From positions 62,001 to 126,000 of the forward strand of contig JAPJBO010000498.1 of the NCBI GenBank assembly GCA_030068145.1: 64,000 nt of DNA, in the 5' to 3' direction. The stretch comes from Diplonema papillatum (taxonomy: Eukaryota > Euglenozoa > Diplonemea > Diplonemida > Diplonemidae). Of the stretch, positions 11,604-25,574 are shown piece by piece. The notes beneath the pieces were generated by a model. It was not told the DNA's origin. It did no database searches and saw only the letters and a program-made list of their open reading frames with translations. The position numbers were made by a program, and so were the translations under genes. Each line of letters starts with the position of its first letter. The first letter of the stretch is position 1.

Positions 11604-11611
11604 GACATGGC

Positions 11612-12600
11612 AGGGGATTAGCTTCTATATCCACATTTGGACTGTCAGTCCAAATTTGGAAAGGCCGCCGAGAAAAAAAGAAATAAAAAGGTTTTGAAGT
11701 CTGCGGGTGACCATCGTTTGTTGTGCCGAGATGCCGCCTTTGCGGAAGGTACACCTCACATCGTCTGAATGCTGTCACGGCTTGACAACTCGGCTCGTTT
11801 GAATGCAAGCACTGCTTCCGTTTTACTCCTGCGTCTGCGGGGATGAGACGACAAATCCAACTACTACTTGTGAGCGCGCACTGGAGACAAGCAGTCCGTC
11901 GCAGACAAGCAGTCCGCGGGGTCGCAGACAAGCAGTCCGCGGGGTCGCAAGAAGCGACCGAAGCATGTGCCACGACGCGTGCAAAGAGGTGACAGCACCG
12001 CCCGGCGAATAGAGGGCCACAAAAGTGGCAAATCGACCGGTCGGGGGGCGCTTCGCAGCTAGTGGCCTGGTGGCTGAGTGCACACCTAAGCAGGGCTGCA
12101 TCCTCGTGTTGTAGCCGTGTTGTGTATACGACTTCGTGGGGGCCTGGCCAACCACCCCATCACAATAGGCGCAAACCTTTCTCGACAGTGATTGGACAGT
12201 CGGGATGCCGGGGGCGGGTCTCCATGCCTTGTGCAGTCCTTCATCACAGACTGTTGCTGCATATCAAGTTCAAACTACTACTAGTACCCAAAATGTCGGT
12301 GTTCGTCGCGGGGGTTGTGCCTTAGGCTCCGAAACGATCTCCCGTAATGTTTTCCATTCCTCTCATAGCAAGGCGCCATCTGCAGTGTCCTCCAGGCGCG
12401 AAGAAGCACCCGTGTGCACCAACACGGGTGTGAAACGTGTATCGGAGCGTGCACGAGAGAATGTGACGCCAAAAGCCCCGCAAAACTGGCGGCAGGTGGG
12501 GCAAAAACAAATTCGACAGCTCCTCCACTCCCCCTCCCCGCCCCAATCTTTCCTGTCCGGACCCGGGGGGCTTGACCATTTTTTTTCTCGAAAGTATGCT
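11612..12600. repeat. interspersed repeat related to 22.66-23.07 kb
   Basis: 12,060-12,260 (gcatcctcgtgttgtagccg, gtgggggcctgg, gggggcgggtctcca, cacagactgttgc) matches 22,660-22,830 and 23,030-23,070. The segment 11,830-11,995 (cgacgcgtgcaaagaggt and neighbours) matches 22,940-23,025. The order of the parts differs between loci, so at least one is rearranged. Within it, acaagcagtccgcggggtcg is tandemly repeated at 11,885-11,950. No conserved open frame. Confidence 0.6.
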
Positions 12601-12604
12601 AATA

Positions 12605-13345
12605 CTGCGGGGGGCACACCCGCTCTTCGGCTATGCAAAGGCACCCGTTTTGGGTGCCAGCACACCCGCTTTTCGCCTATGCAAAGGCACGCGTTTTGGG
12701 TGCCAGCAGAACCCCTTCTCGCTGTCCAAACGCACGCGTTTTGAACGTCAGCACACCCGCTTTTCGGCTACGCAAATTCACGCGTTTTGGGTGCCAGCAC
12801 ACCCGCTTTTCGGCTACGCAAATTCACGCGTTTTGGGTGCCAGCACACCCGCTTTTCGGCTACGCAAATTCACGCGTTTTGGGTGCCAGCACACCCGCTT
12901 TTCGGCTATGCAAAGGCACGCGTTTTGGGTGCCAGCAGAACCACTTCTCGCTGTCCAAACGCACGCGTTTTGAACGTCAGCACACCCGCTTTTCGGCTAC
13001 GCAAAGGCACCCGTTTTGGTGCCAGCACACCCGCTTTTCGCCTATGCAGAGGCACGCGTTTTGGGTGCCAGCAGAACCACTTCTCGCTGTCCAAACGCAC
13101 GCGTTTTGAACGTCAGCACACCCGCTTTTCGGCTACGCAAAGGCACCCGTTTTGGGTGCCAGCACACCCGCTTTTCGCCTATGCAGAGGCACGCGTTTTG
13201 GGTGCCAGCAGAACCACTTCTCGCTTTCGAAACGCACGCGTTTTGGACGTCAGCACACCCGCTTTTCGGCTACGCAAATGCACGCGTTTTTGGTCATCAC
13301 AACCACTTCTTGCTGCACAGCGCGTTTTGGGTGGTACACTCGCAT
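12605..13345. repeat. 46-bp satellite, about 16-17 units with higher-order pattern
   Basis: Units are 46 bp, each containing cagcacacccgcttttcggc followed by a gcaaa..cacgcgttttgggtgc word. A variant unit (cagaaccacttctcgctgtc) occurs near 12,706, 12,935, 13,072 and 13,210, spaced by 5, 3 and 3 units, which indicates multi-unit amplification. The plus-strand frames of 116-207 codons here are repeat artefacts. A similar but diverged unit occurs inside the TIR element at 50.4-50.7 kb. Confidence 0.9.
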
Positions 13346-16250
13346 TTCGGCTACACAAATACCTAGGTGCGTTTTTCCGTGTGAAACGCACTAGAAACGC
13401 AATGCGGTAGCCTTTGTACCCATGTTGCGCACTCGGCCAACACGTGCATATTGCCGTCTGCAAAGTCGAACGTCGGCCCTCGGCTTGACGGTGCTACGCA
13501 GACTGTTTTGTTAGTGAAAAACGCGGCGGCAGCGAGAGATTTACCTGTTTGCAGCGAGGCGACCCGAAACTTCTCGGAGAGATGGTCCCTGCACTCCAGC
13601 TCGTCTCTTCCCTCTCTCTCTCTCTCTCTCTCTCTCGGGAAAGGTCAACGCGATAGCGGTGACCACGAGAACACATAGGTGGGTGGGGAGAGGCCCTGGG
13701 ACTGCTAAGGCGTGACTACCACACCCTTTGACTTGTTTTGATGTGTTCTCTCTCTCTCTCCCCTGTTTAGCTCGGGCAGTTGTTAGAACGCAGCGCCGTG
13801 ATTCGGTTCGTGGATACGAAAGGGATCACTCCGAAGGCCGTTAGCAGAGAAAGAAACCAATCGGTAAAACTGGCTGTCAGCCAGAAGAAAATCTCCTGGC
13901 TATCCCTGAGTGGGCTCGAAACCCGCCAAACGAATAAAAAGAGCCAAGATTTGGCTGGTACAAGCCCGGTCAATTAGCCGGTCACGACCATGCTGCAGCC
14001 GCAGCAGTTCCCCTCCCCCACGGGGGAAAAAGAAAGAACAACCCGATCAACGAATTCGTATCTGTCTCTTCACCATTTTCTTCTGGGTTTCTTCTTTCCT
14101 TTTTTCACACGACATCGCTACACTTGGTTTGTCCTCTCTCCTGGTCTTTTTTTGTTCCCATGCAAAAAAGAAGAAAACACGAACCCATTCCCCCCCACCC
14201 TGTGTGCCAGTTCCTTTTTTCTTTGACGTCATGCTTTGACGGGCTGATTCAAGTATGACCCTTAACTTCGAGCTTTGAGGATTGTGCGGGCGCAATGGGT
14301 TGAGTGTTCCAACGGGCGACTGGGACCACGGTGTGCCGTGTTAGTTTGAGGTTGGGAACACAAAAATATTATCTGTACAGTAGTGCGTTGCTCAGTGTAG
14401 TCGAAGGCCCGACAAGCACACTAATGCAGCATATTTAGGGCAACAACCAGGAACACACTGGTAGGTGAGCAGCGACACCTCCCGAAAGTGAGCCAAGGGC
14501 GAAGGACGTATCTGCGGCTGCTGCGGCAGTTGCCCGGTGGCAACCCCACACGCAGAACGCGGGGAAGGGGAACGTGTTTTCCCAACTACATTGAAGCCCC
14601 TCCCCGACCGTAGCATCCGAGGAAGGTGCCAACATGGAGGGTGCTACGGTAGCCGTGCACGGGTCTTGGGCGCGTGCCTCGTGCAGGGCGGGTGCTTTGT
14701 GATCCGCCGCGAAGTTCTCTCCTGGTGCAATCCGGAGAGACCGGCGTCGAGTTTCGGCTCACAGCCGGCTCCCTCGGGCGGCAACCCGAAAGGAGAGAGA
14801 GCGCACAATCCATCTTAAAAAGGACCACACACTAATCTGGCAAATTTTGCGTGGTGACTCCTTCGAACAGCCTCCCTGGCCCTCCACGCCTGATGCCACA
14901 ATCGCCAGTCCTGCTTGCCAGAAGTGGCCCACTTAGAACCAGGATTCTACGTCAGGGTTCAATGAAGTAACCCCGAGCTCACGCCCATTTAAAGTTTGAG
15001 CATAGGTAGTCGAGCGACGGCCATCTCCAGCCCACCTGCCTGCACTCTCCGGATGGCAACCCATCGAAGAAACGAAAACTAGCCGCCTTTCCACCCGCCC
15101 CCCCCACTCATCTCTTTCTTTTTTTTTCCTTTGTCAAAAGACGCCGTCTCCGTGTTTCTTGTTCCCCTCCCATCCCGCGTCTCAACGTCCGTCTTTCTCA
15201 CTCTGCCCCCTTCCCTTTTTTAACGTTATTGCGTGCCTTTTCTTCTGTTTTGCTTTCTTTTTTTGCAACGAGACCTGTGCCAAAGTGGACGGATCCAAAC
15301 TTTGCCCGCCTCTGCTAACGGTTGCTAACGCCCTTGCCGATGACATCCGTCCTCAGGATGGGCGGCCTTTCACTTTTTTTCTTCTTCATTTTGACTCTCA
15401 TCATCCCTTTCCCGCTAGTTTCCAGGTACCAGTTTTGTCGTGCCTGCATTCACACAGTTTTACGGAGGGGGGAATGTGGAATGTAGGGCCTGCGAGCGTA
15501 CTCTATCGTGCCGAAGGTTGCGAGTAGGGGTCCGTGTTCAGCTTGGGATGGTGCCCAGGGCTTACGCTCCGTTTTCGGTCTCAGAGAAAATACGTGTGGT
15601 CCACATGTGGGCGCTTAAGGTTCGAGGGGAAACAAACCTTTCCCCTTATGTGCGACGGCAAAAAAAGATAGCGTCGCTAGGTAGCTACTGGACTTGGCGA
15701 CAGCTGGCTGTGCGGCCTTGACCACTAGTGGGCCTAGACTCCCCTGCATGTGGACCAATGAATCAAAATCCACATGTGGTACCTGTGGATCCACACGTGG
15801 GGGAACAAAATCCAAAAAGAATTAACGTGTGGAAATCCACACGTTCCACACGTGGAGCGTAATTCCTGGGGGTTTCAGGTCTCCGTGCGACTGTCTTTGC
15901 ATGATAAATGGTTTCCGGTGAATGGATGCGAACCTTACCAAACAGGCTTTGTTGAACGTTTCGGCGTTCATGCTTTTTTTTGAGCAACTCCTGCAGGCAG
16001 TTCCTCGCGGCTGGCCTGAAAAAAAAAAAAAAGAAGCGACCTTGTCTTAAGGCATTGCGTGTGGCCAACTGCGGGGAACCTAACCAGGAGAGAGCCAACC
16101 TTCCCGGGGTCCGGGGCAGGCCAGCGGCAACACTGTTTTCCAACTTGCGTTTTTTTCTTGTATAAGCACCCGCTTTGTAGGAAATGCTTTAGGAGACTGC
16201 CAGTTGCGATAGATCAAAGGAGGTAAATGTGCTGACGGGCATTAGCGTTC
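13346..16250. other. gene-poor stretch with CT microsatellites and one possible terminal exon
   Basis: Contains (CT)n at 13,610-13,640 and 13,748-13,762. After the second tract the sequence ccctgtttag resembles a 3' splice site, and a plus frame then runs to the TAG at 13,975-13,977 (contains VIRFVDTKGITPKAVSRER). This could be a last exon, but no partner exon was found. 15,600-15,870 has a cluster of CCACATGTGG/CCACACGTGG palindromes. 13,570-13,720 resembles 34,395-34,500. Nothing else is supported. Confidence 0.35.
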
Positions 16251-16257
16251 AGCAAAA

Positions 16258-16552
16258 AATCCCGGATTCTCAAGCGAACTATAACTCTAAAAAAGACCCA
16301 CTTTGTAGTTGTATTGGTTTCTCCCCCTCTAGCCTCCTTCGAATGAGCACAAGGCAGCCCCTCGAGTATTTTTCTTCTTCTTAATAGTACATCTGTACTG
16401 ACGGGAACATTTCCGGAACAACGGTTGCACGCGAACGAGAAAACGAAGCCGACGAAAACCCCAGTACGTGTTAGCTTTAAAAGAACCCATTCGACGAAGG
16501 TCACCCGGAGACTCTAAAATCCCGGATTCTCAAGCAAACTATAACTCTGAAA
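16258..16552. repeat. two family F blocks in direct orientation
   Basis: 16,258-16,292 and 16,497-16,552 both contain aatcccggattctcaagc followed by aactataactct. The second also has the ggtcacccggagactctaaa part. They flank a 200-bp segment in which a ttaaaagaacccattcgacg word matches the composite repeats at 5.5 and 6.2 kb. Confidence 0.65.
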
Positions 16553-16782
16553 AAGTGCTGATACAGGAAACTCCCGCCCCAGAGCGGTTTAGATACCCTG
16601 TAAACGCGAAGAACAGGAAGCTTCTGCCTTATCATTTTCATCACCTTTCGTCAGTTGATGCTGATCGTCCGTTACTTCGTTTCGTCAGCGCAAGCCCCAA
16701 CTCCGGAAATGTTCTAGGGGCGTTCTTCGTTTCGTACCGCCCGGTGCTTTTTTTTCTGGAGGAGAGCCCGCGAAACAACGTG

Positions 16783-17409
16783 TCAACACACGCCTGCCAG
16801 GCGGTCTCGTCCGCCAGTCAGAACGCCCCCGGCTGCGCCACCATCGGTGCAACAATCATCTTTGACAGGGCCACGGCTCGCTCCGCGCCCACGGCGCAAC
16901 GACTTGCGCCCGCCGTAGTAGTACGGGATAGTAGTGGAGCGACCGGATACTCCTCGGAGAGATGGTCCGCTCGCAAGGCGACGTTGCTGCACGGGCACCC
17001 CTTTCGACTCGAGGTGGGCTTGCAGCAGACCGACGTACCTGCCGACCGTCGAGCCGGAAACCTGACGCACGGTGATGAGCCAAGCCCCCCAGGCAGCGAT
17101 CTGGTCTGCCAGGCTCTTCGGCGGTGACGGCACCGAGTCCAGAAACAGCTGGAAGCTTGTTAGCACCGTCCGGGTGGCGGTGGAGTGATGGCGACCGCGC
17201 CCGAGCTGCGCGATGTACTGCGCCATCTGGAGGGGGTCGTCGGAGTTCACCCCCGTCTGCCGTGCGGTCTTGACCAAGGCCTTCGCCTGATCGCTCGCGG
17301 TGCCGCTCTCCCACAGACGAGTGTCGAGGAGCCGCCTCGCTCTCGCCGGGTCCATCAAGGTCTTCGGCCTGGGGGGACCAAATCCCAGCCGACTGTTCCA
17401 CGCCCAACT
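16783..17409 (-). pseudogene. N-terminal part of a tyrosine-recombinase-like protein
   Basis: The frame directly follows, in phase, the TGA that ends the Gag-like protein, and runs about 208 codons. The first ATG (MDPARARRLLDTRLWESG) is near 17,355. The next about 110 residues (ARQTGVNSDDPLQMAQYIA, LTSFQLFLDSVP, TVGRYVGLLQAHLESKG) have the helical look of the SAM-like core-binding domain of tyrosine recombinases. The catalytic R..H-x-x-R..Y domain is absent: after about residue 150 the sequence becomes Arg/Gly-rich and then stops, so the gene is truncated or frameshifted. Gag plus YR fits a DIRS/Ngaro-type or Crypton-like element. The assignment rests on residue pattern and context, not on a catalytic signature. 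Confidence 0.4.
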
Positions 17410-18183
17410 TCATTTGCGGCCCCGGCCGCCCTTGCCCCCCTTTCCCGACGGGGAGCGGGAGCGGGCCGAAGCCCCGGAAGAGCCCCGACTGGGGGCGCTC
17501 CGTTGGCCGCGCGGTTCGTGGGCGTTCCAGCCTCCGCCCCACCCTCGGGCGTGGCTGTTGGCCGCCTTCTCCGCTTTCTCCCAGTCGGGGTCCTGCTTGC
17601 GGCCCCGCATGGTGCGGGCGAACTCGCTCCCCCATCGGGGTCCTCGCCGCGCTCTCCCGTCCAGCTCACGGAGGCGGGTGCCCACTTCGAATACGGCGGC
17701 CTCGAGGTCGCCCTTCAGCAACTTGCCCAACAGGGCAAGGAGGCTCTTCGCCTCGTGTCCCATGCTGCCTCTCAGCAGCTCTTCGTGCTCGACCTTCAGT
17801 CGAGCCACGAGAAGTTCACGGGCCACCGGGCCCGTCTGACCGAAGTCCAGCCACTTCTTTGGCTGGAGCACGAGCTCGTCGAGCTCGTCGAGGCCTTCGG
17901 CCCCGTCGTCGTCGCTCCCCTCCGATGGGGGCGACACGACGGTCGCCCTCGCCGGCCTCCTCGCCTGGCCTGCCTCGAGCCCGGCGACTCTCGAGTTGAG
18001 CCGCCGGAGCTCCTTTAACACGGCCGCCAGGCCGGGCTCTACCCCCTCGGTGTGTTCTTCTTCTTCTTCTTTCTCCTCTCTTTCCTCCTCTTCCTCATCT
18101 CGTTGCCTTTTCTTGCATGCTTTTTGATGCCCGGTAAGACCTTTCGCATCGAAGGTTCCTCCACAGTGTTCGCAATCAGGCAT
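17410..18183 (-). CDS. Gag-like protein with N-terminal C2HC finger and coiled coil (257 aa)
   Basis: ATG 18,183 to TGA 17,412-17,410. Residues 4-22 (CEHCGGTFDAKGLTGHQKAC) form one C-x2-C-x12-H-x4-C zinc finger. An acidic Glu-run (about 29-45) and a helical segment (VLKELRRLNSRVAGLEAG) follow. The middle is helical and the C-terminus is Gly/Arg/Ser-rich and basic (SPSGKGGKGGRGRK), typical of a nucleic-acid-binding tail. A tyrosine-recombinase-like frame continues in phase after the stop. GC and codon use are higher than the flanking DNA. Read as the structural protein of a YR-type retroelement. A host zinc-finger protein is the alternative. Confidence 0.5.
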   Translation of the reverse strand: MPDCEHCGGTFDAKGLTGHQKACKKRQRDEEEEEREEKEEEEEHTEGVEPGLAAVLKELRRLNSRVAGLEAGQARRPARATVVSPPSEGSDDDGAEGLDELDELVLQPKKWLDFGQTGPVARELLVARLKVEHEELLRGSMGHEAKSLLALLGKLLKGDLEAAVFEVGTRLRELDGRARRGPRWGSEFARTMRGRKQDPDWEKAEKAANSHARGWGGGWNAHEPRGQRSAPSRGSSGASARSRSPSGKGGKGGRGRK

Positions 18184-20740
<2,557 letters not shown>

Positions 20741-20743
20741 TAA

Positions 20744-22410
20744 GGGTAGGCGGGGGTTTTTTTTTTTGGCCCATGTCCGTCGGCCCACAGAAATTTACGC
20801 GCGCGCGCGCAAAAAAAAAAAACTTTTCAGAAAAAAAAAACTTTTGCCACAAGACTTTCTGCTACTGGATGTCACACCATATGTGCCGGCTATACTACTG
20901 GCCAGTCCGCTGTTGGCACTTTTGTGCCCGTTGTTGGTAGAATTTCTGGACGATGAGCTCAAAGGTGAGTGTGAAGATGAACTTGATGTGTCCGAGGGGT
21001 TGCGGTGGCAGTCTAGAGTTCAACAGTCCTGAACGCCGCGCGGGGTGCGTTTCGACAAAACCTTCCATAGTCGGAGGCTGCAGATGATAGACGATGCCAC
21101 AGGAGAAAAAACACTCGGGTTTGAACTCGAGATCGCGGTTCGCTGGGTACGCTGCGAACAATAAAGCAGTGACCCAGAGGACTGTCGATTGCGCGGGTGT
21201 CCGTCAATCTCTTATCTCTCTTCTGACATGCCCCATTGCGATGTCACGGTCCTACCGAACCACCGTGCGAGAGCCTACTGACGGCTGGTCGGTGGCATTT
21301 CCATCGGCGAGAATAAGCGCCAGCTACCCGCAGATAGTATGGTGAACTTCAACTTCTGCTTTCCTCCACCTTGTGCAAGGATGGTTGCTCTCGCGGCTTC
21401 TGCGGCGGTCTGCTGTTGAAACCCCCAAAGGCGGACGTCGACACCGTCACTTCGGGTGTAGTGGCTTTGTCAATATTACCCGAGTACACAAAGATGCCCT
21501 GCTTGGTGTAAACGGAGTTTGTCGGTACTCTGCCGACCCTCCTGTCAGCAAGCTTTAGCCAGTGGCCACCTTCTGATGCGTAGCAAACGGCGCCGGACTC
21601 ACAAGATGTACCTCACCCACATCGAAAGAGACCATTGATGTCTCGACATCCGCACGGAGGGCAGGTGCTTCTAGCACACGGCAATTGGTTAGACGCCGTG
21701 TGCAACGAAGGCAGTTATGCTCAGGGATGTGCGGTCTAGACTGTCAGGCGACGAGTGCCGTTTTCTTCGCAAATATACCGCGGCACAAGGCATTGCCGCC
21801 GGTCAAGTGCACTAAGTCGCAAGCACCGTGAACGCATCGCTTGCCCCGCGTCCTTTTCATGCCTCCTCAGTCGAGTCTCAGATACTAGTAGCTGCTTGAG
21901 GCGTCGGAAGGCATAGACGCGTGCACTGCCCCGGACTGGTTCTGTGTGATAATCGCACCACAGTGGCAAAACCTCCCGACATGCCTTGCCGGTAAAACCG
22001 CGCACACTTTCGAGGCTGAGGCTGTGCTTGTATCCCGCGTGCTTCGACTGCGTCCAGCAGGAGCTACGCAAATCTTGCTGTTTAGATTGACACCAACGTC
22101 AAAGTAGCACGATATTGCTTGCCCAGCGCACCAACCCAGCACCGGGCATAGTCAGCTTCAAAGTCAATACACACTGAGGTAAACAAAGTCTACGCGATTT
22201 GCATCGCCGTGAAGTATCGGTGTGATGAACAGGTTTTCGACTTTTCGCGAGCCGGACACGCTCGTGACTACGCCTGCAGTCGCTCTCACGACCGGTTCCA
22301 ATGCACAGATCCCAAAAGTTTTTTTTTGGCAAAAGTTTTTTTTTTTCCGGGGGTTCCCAAAAATTTACGCGCGCGCGGACATGGGCCAAAAAAAAAAAAA
22401 ACCGCCTACC
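20744..22410. mobile_element. Harbinger-like DNA element, copy 2, complete ends
   Basis: The left terminus is GGGTAGGCGG followed by Gs, a T run, and ggcccatgtccg. The right terminus is the inverted complement (cggacatgggcc, A run, CCGCCTACCC). TAA flanks both sides (20,741-20,743 and 22,411-22,413). A 3-bp TAA duplication and a GGG-starting TIR match PIF/Harbinger. The 1,667-bp body is inverted relative to copy 1 at 7.8 kb and shares several broken frames with it. No intact transposase. Confidence 0.8.
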
Positions 22411-24340
22411 CTAAGGGGTTTTTTTTTCTGGGACTCATTGCCATGCCGGCGAGAACCTCCTCAAATACTAAACCAGCCCGGTGTTTGGAGTATTTCTGTT
22501 TTTCAACAACAAAACTACGCAATTCTTCGGCAAGCATTCGGCTGTTGTACGGAATTGCCTACATCACACTCCAGCTGCGCGCGCCTTCATTGCGAAGGTT
22601 GCTGCTGCGGCCGGCAGGGTGGCACTGTGTCAGGTCAAGTGGCGAGCTCTGGGGCTCTGTGATGGCTGAGTGCACATCTAGCAGGGCGGCATCCTCGTGT
22701 TGTAGCCGTGTTGTGCATGAGGCGTCGTGGGGGCCTGGTCAACTACCTCATCACTATAGGGAACAAACCTTTCGCGATCGTGATTGGGCAGTCGGGATTG
22801 CCTGGGGGCGGGTCTCCACGAAGAAGATAAAAGTAAAGCACGACCTGCCCCCTGCGCCTGCTCTGCTTCGGCAGACGACACATACTACTACTACTACGTG
22901 TGCCGAATCATCTGGTGATTCCTCGAGCTCGTCGTCAAACTGCACATCGGACGTGAAGCGCGCACCGGAGACAAACAGTACGCGGGGCAAGAAGCTGACA
23001 CGACGCGTGCAAAGAGGTAGTCTGTTGCGGCTTGTGCAGTGTATCGTCACAGATTGTTGCGGCATATCACGTTCCTTTTGGCTATTCGGCCTCCTGGAAG
23101 TCGACCAACTTACAAGCAAAACGAAACACCTTCTCATTTTTTCGTTTTGCAAGCCCCGCGGCTGTGCGCACAAGCAGCGTCGGCGTGGCACGGGGCCTCA
23201 TCACGACAGAGCACACGCCTGAGACTGGGGGAATCAGCGACATCAGGAGAAGGTCGCATGCGTTTTTTGATGTTCCTTCAGCAAGGTGGCCCCTATAGAC
23301 CGAGAAGTGCAAGAGACAGCCTTGCGAAGCCCAGGTGATGTCAATGAGTGGTCTTGCGGGTCTCTTGTGGAAACAATCAGAGTATTCGACAGTCAGGATT
23401 GCCGGGGGCGGGTCCTCCCCCATCCACGAAGCAAAAAGAAGGAAAGCAAGACCTGCCCCCGTCTACTGTCTCCGGCTGCCTTCGGCAGCTCGTCAGCAAG
23501 TAACTCCATCCAAGCAGCTCTTCCCCCCCACTATATGAGACGATGCCAAAAACCCCCCTCCCCTGCATTCCGCGAAGAAGACTTGATGCTAGCATCAAAC
23601 ACATGAGAGGCAAGTAGCGCCTGAACACGAAACTAAGATTTTCTCCCCTTTGCACTAATAAAATACTTTCGACGTCACCCCTTACTGGCCCCGAACCCCC
23701 ATGTGGGCCCACTTGTGGGCCTTCTGAGGCCCCTTTACCTCCACTTAACCCGCCGAAAACCGTTTAGGGCCCGTTTTCGGCCACAGACAGGTTTCGGGGC
23801 CGGCATACAGTATAGGATGACGTCAGAAAATGTTTTATTTGTGCAACGGGGAGGGGGGGGGGTTGGCATCTTATCATGTACGCTATGCGACCTACTTGCG
23901 CGAAAGAAAGCAACAAGTGGATGTACACGTCATGTTGATAACATATCGAGATCATCGCCCCATTTCTAGTTTGAGAATAGGTCGAGGAAGCGATTTCCCC
24001 AATGCCTCCACAGTTCACCATCTTTCGGGTCCAACAAGAGTGATACCTTGTGACATTCCATGTGCTCACATGGGGTTCACTGTATTTCGACATGATCAGT
24101 GATCACGTGTTGACTTTCACATGTTATGTCGCATGTTAAGTATCATGCGAAACCTCGTAACAATCGGGCGTGCAGGGGACACCAATCGCGATGGAGTTCG
24201 TCTCTCTTTTTCGGGACACTTGGTGCTTGGAACACTGAAGGGAAACGGAGAAGCGGCTTGGCCCACGTTTGTAGACATGTGCGTTGCGAAAATCGGCCAG
24301 AGCTAGCGTGCGTCGAAAATAGAAACAAAGGGAGAGTGTG
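22411..24340. repeat. second and third copies of the 12-kb-type repeat, otherwise gene-free
   Basis: 22,660-23,070 matches parts of 11.8-12.3 kb. 23,390-23,480 (gggggcgggtc, aagacctgcccc, ctgccttcggcagctcgt) repeats part of 22,790-22,880. A 337-codon plus frame (22,209-23,222) begins inside the Harbinger end and crosses this repeat, so it is not annotated as a gene. 23,700-23,780 has several GGGCCC-containing palindromes. Confidence 0.5.
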
Positions 24341-24344
24341 GGGT

Positions 24345-24560
24345 TGTGATCCGAAACGGGTACTTGATCCGTATTGGAAGCGTGATTCGGTATCGGATAC
24401 TTAATCTGTATCGGATACGTGATTCGAATCACGTACGTGTTTCGCATCGGATACGTGATTCGTATCACGTACGAGTTTCGCATCGGATACGTGATTCGTA
24501 CCCGATACGTGATTCGTATCGGATACGTAATCCGTGTCGAAATCGTGATGTCTCGGATAC
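24345..24560. repeat. degenerate palindromic tandem repeat
   Basis: Repeated cggatacgtgattcgtatc and cacgtacgagtttcgcatc words at about 36-bp spacing. The gattcg and gtatcac parts are partially self-complementary. The overlapping frames on both strands are repeat artefacts. Confidence 0.75.
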
Positions 24561-25243
24561 GGGACCAGTAACACATATTTCAGTACCCAACGCTTCACGC
24601 GTCGAAACACCGCCCGCTGTGCATGCGGGGGGTGCAAGGGAAAATCCAACATCACTCTTTTGTCCTTTTTTTTGTAAGCCAATCTATTCCGCCCTTCTTC
24701 CCGTTTGCTTGGCTTTCAGCGTGAGACGAAGTCTAACTGAGCCGTCAGGCTTGACTGCAGTCCGATTGCGGACGGACCAGGATAAGCAGGCTTCCTTGGC
24801 CTGGCTTGGGTGTTCCGTGTGGTTTCGCACTTTCTGGTTCTATGAGTACCAGTTTGTTGTTCGCCGGACTGAGGGCCGGAGTGTTTCACAGTTCCAAGCT
24901 TTCTTCGAGGCTGCTTCGTCGAGTCTTCGCTACTTCGATCTTCGAGGCCTCGTCGTGGCGGTTCATTGATCTCGCTCTCGTGGTCGTGGGCAACCCCAAT
25001 GTCGCTGCACAGATCGAGTGATGCGCGCCTACTGACCCGTCTGATCAGGGTATCGGAATCAGGTACCCACCGGCACGTTTGCTGACAGCCGAAAAAGAAA
25101 CGCATTGCATTGGAAGGTAGAAAGTCCCGAACCCCGTTGAGTGGTAGGGGTTGGGGCGTGTTGCTCCGGGGTTTCCAGCGTTATTGGCGGATTAGACGGT
25201 CGGTCTCTGTTCGAGACGCCTTGTCTAAGCCGGTCCACTCTCC

Positions 25244-25398
25244 TAGAAACGGTGGAGCCCAGCCTGAGAAGCTGGAGTTGAAGCTCGAGTTCAAAAAAGC
25301 GGGTGTCACACCCGCTTTTTGCAAAGTTTTCGGGTCGAGTGGCTCGGGCACACCCTCTTTACCTCCAGCTTCTGAGGCTGGACCTCGCCGTGTATCGT
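25244..25398. mobile_element. short TIR element (MITE family M), complete
   Basis: The left half acggtggagcccagcctgag, aagctggag and the right half ctccagcttctgag, gctggacctcgccgt are inverted complements with few mismatches. The interior has an aaaaagcgggtgt / acacccgctttttgc hairpin. The same ends occur at 50,409-50,672 and as a half copy at 19,652. No clear target duplication seen. Confidence 0.65.
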
Positions 25399-25574
25399 AG
25401 AACAGCATCGAAATGCCTGCCGCTGGCTACCACGTCAGCTCGATTCTTTTCCCAGCTGGAAGCGCACGCACCGCGCACGCTTGCTGTCCGAGGCTAGCGT
25501 GCGCCTTTCGATGATGGATCCACACCACAAGGAACAGGGTCAGATCGAGTTGCCCAAGTGGCGGTAAATAGCCG

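Noticed and set aside
12205-13410. Plus-strand repeat proteins (FWVPAHPLFGYAKARVLGAS type)
   Set aside because: Open in overlapping frames through a 46-bp satellite whose period is not a multiple of 3. No start context or conservation as protein.
13835-13960. tRNA-like stretch (ctggctatccctgagtgggc, tcgaaacccgcc)
   Set aside because: A T-arm-like word is present, but no cloverleaf with D-arm and acceptor pairing could be built.
22209-23222. 337-codon plus frame
   Set aside because: It begins in the terminal repeat of the Harbinger-like element and crosses a rearranged interspersed repeat. The other copies do not keep the frame open.
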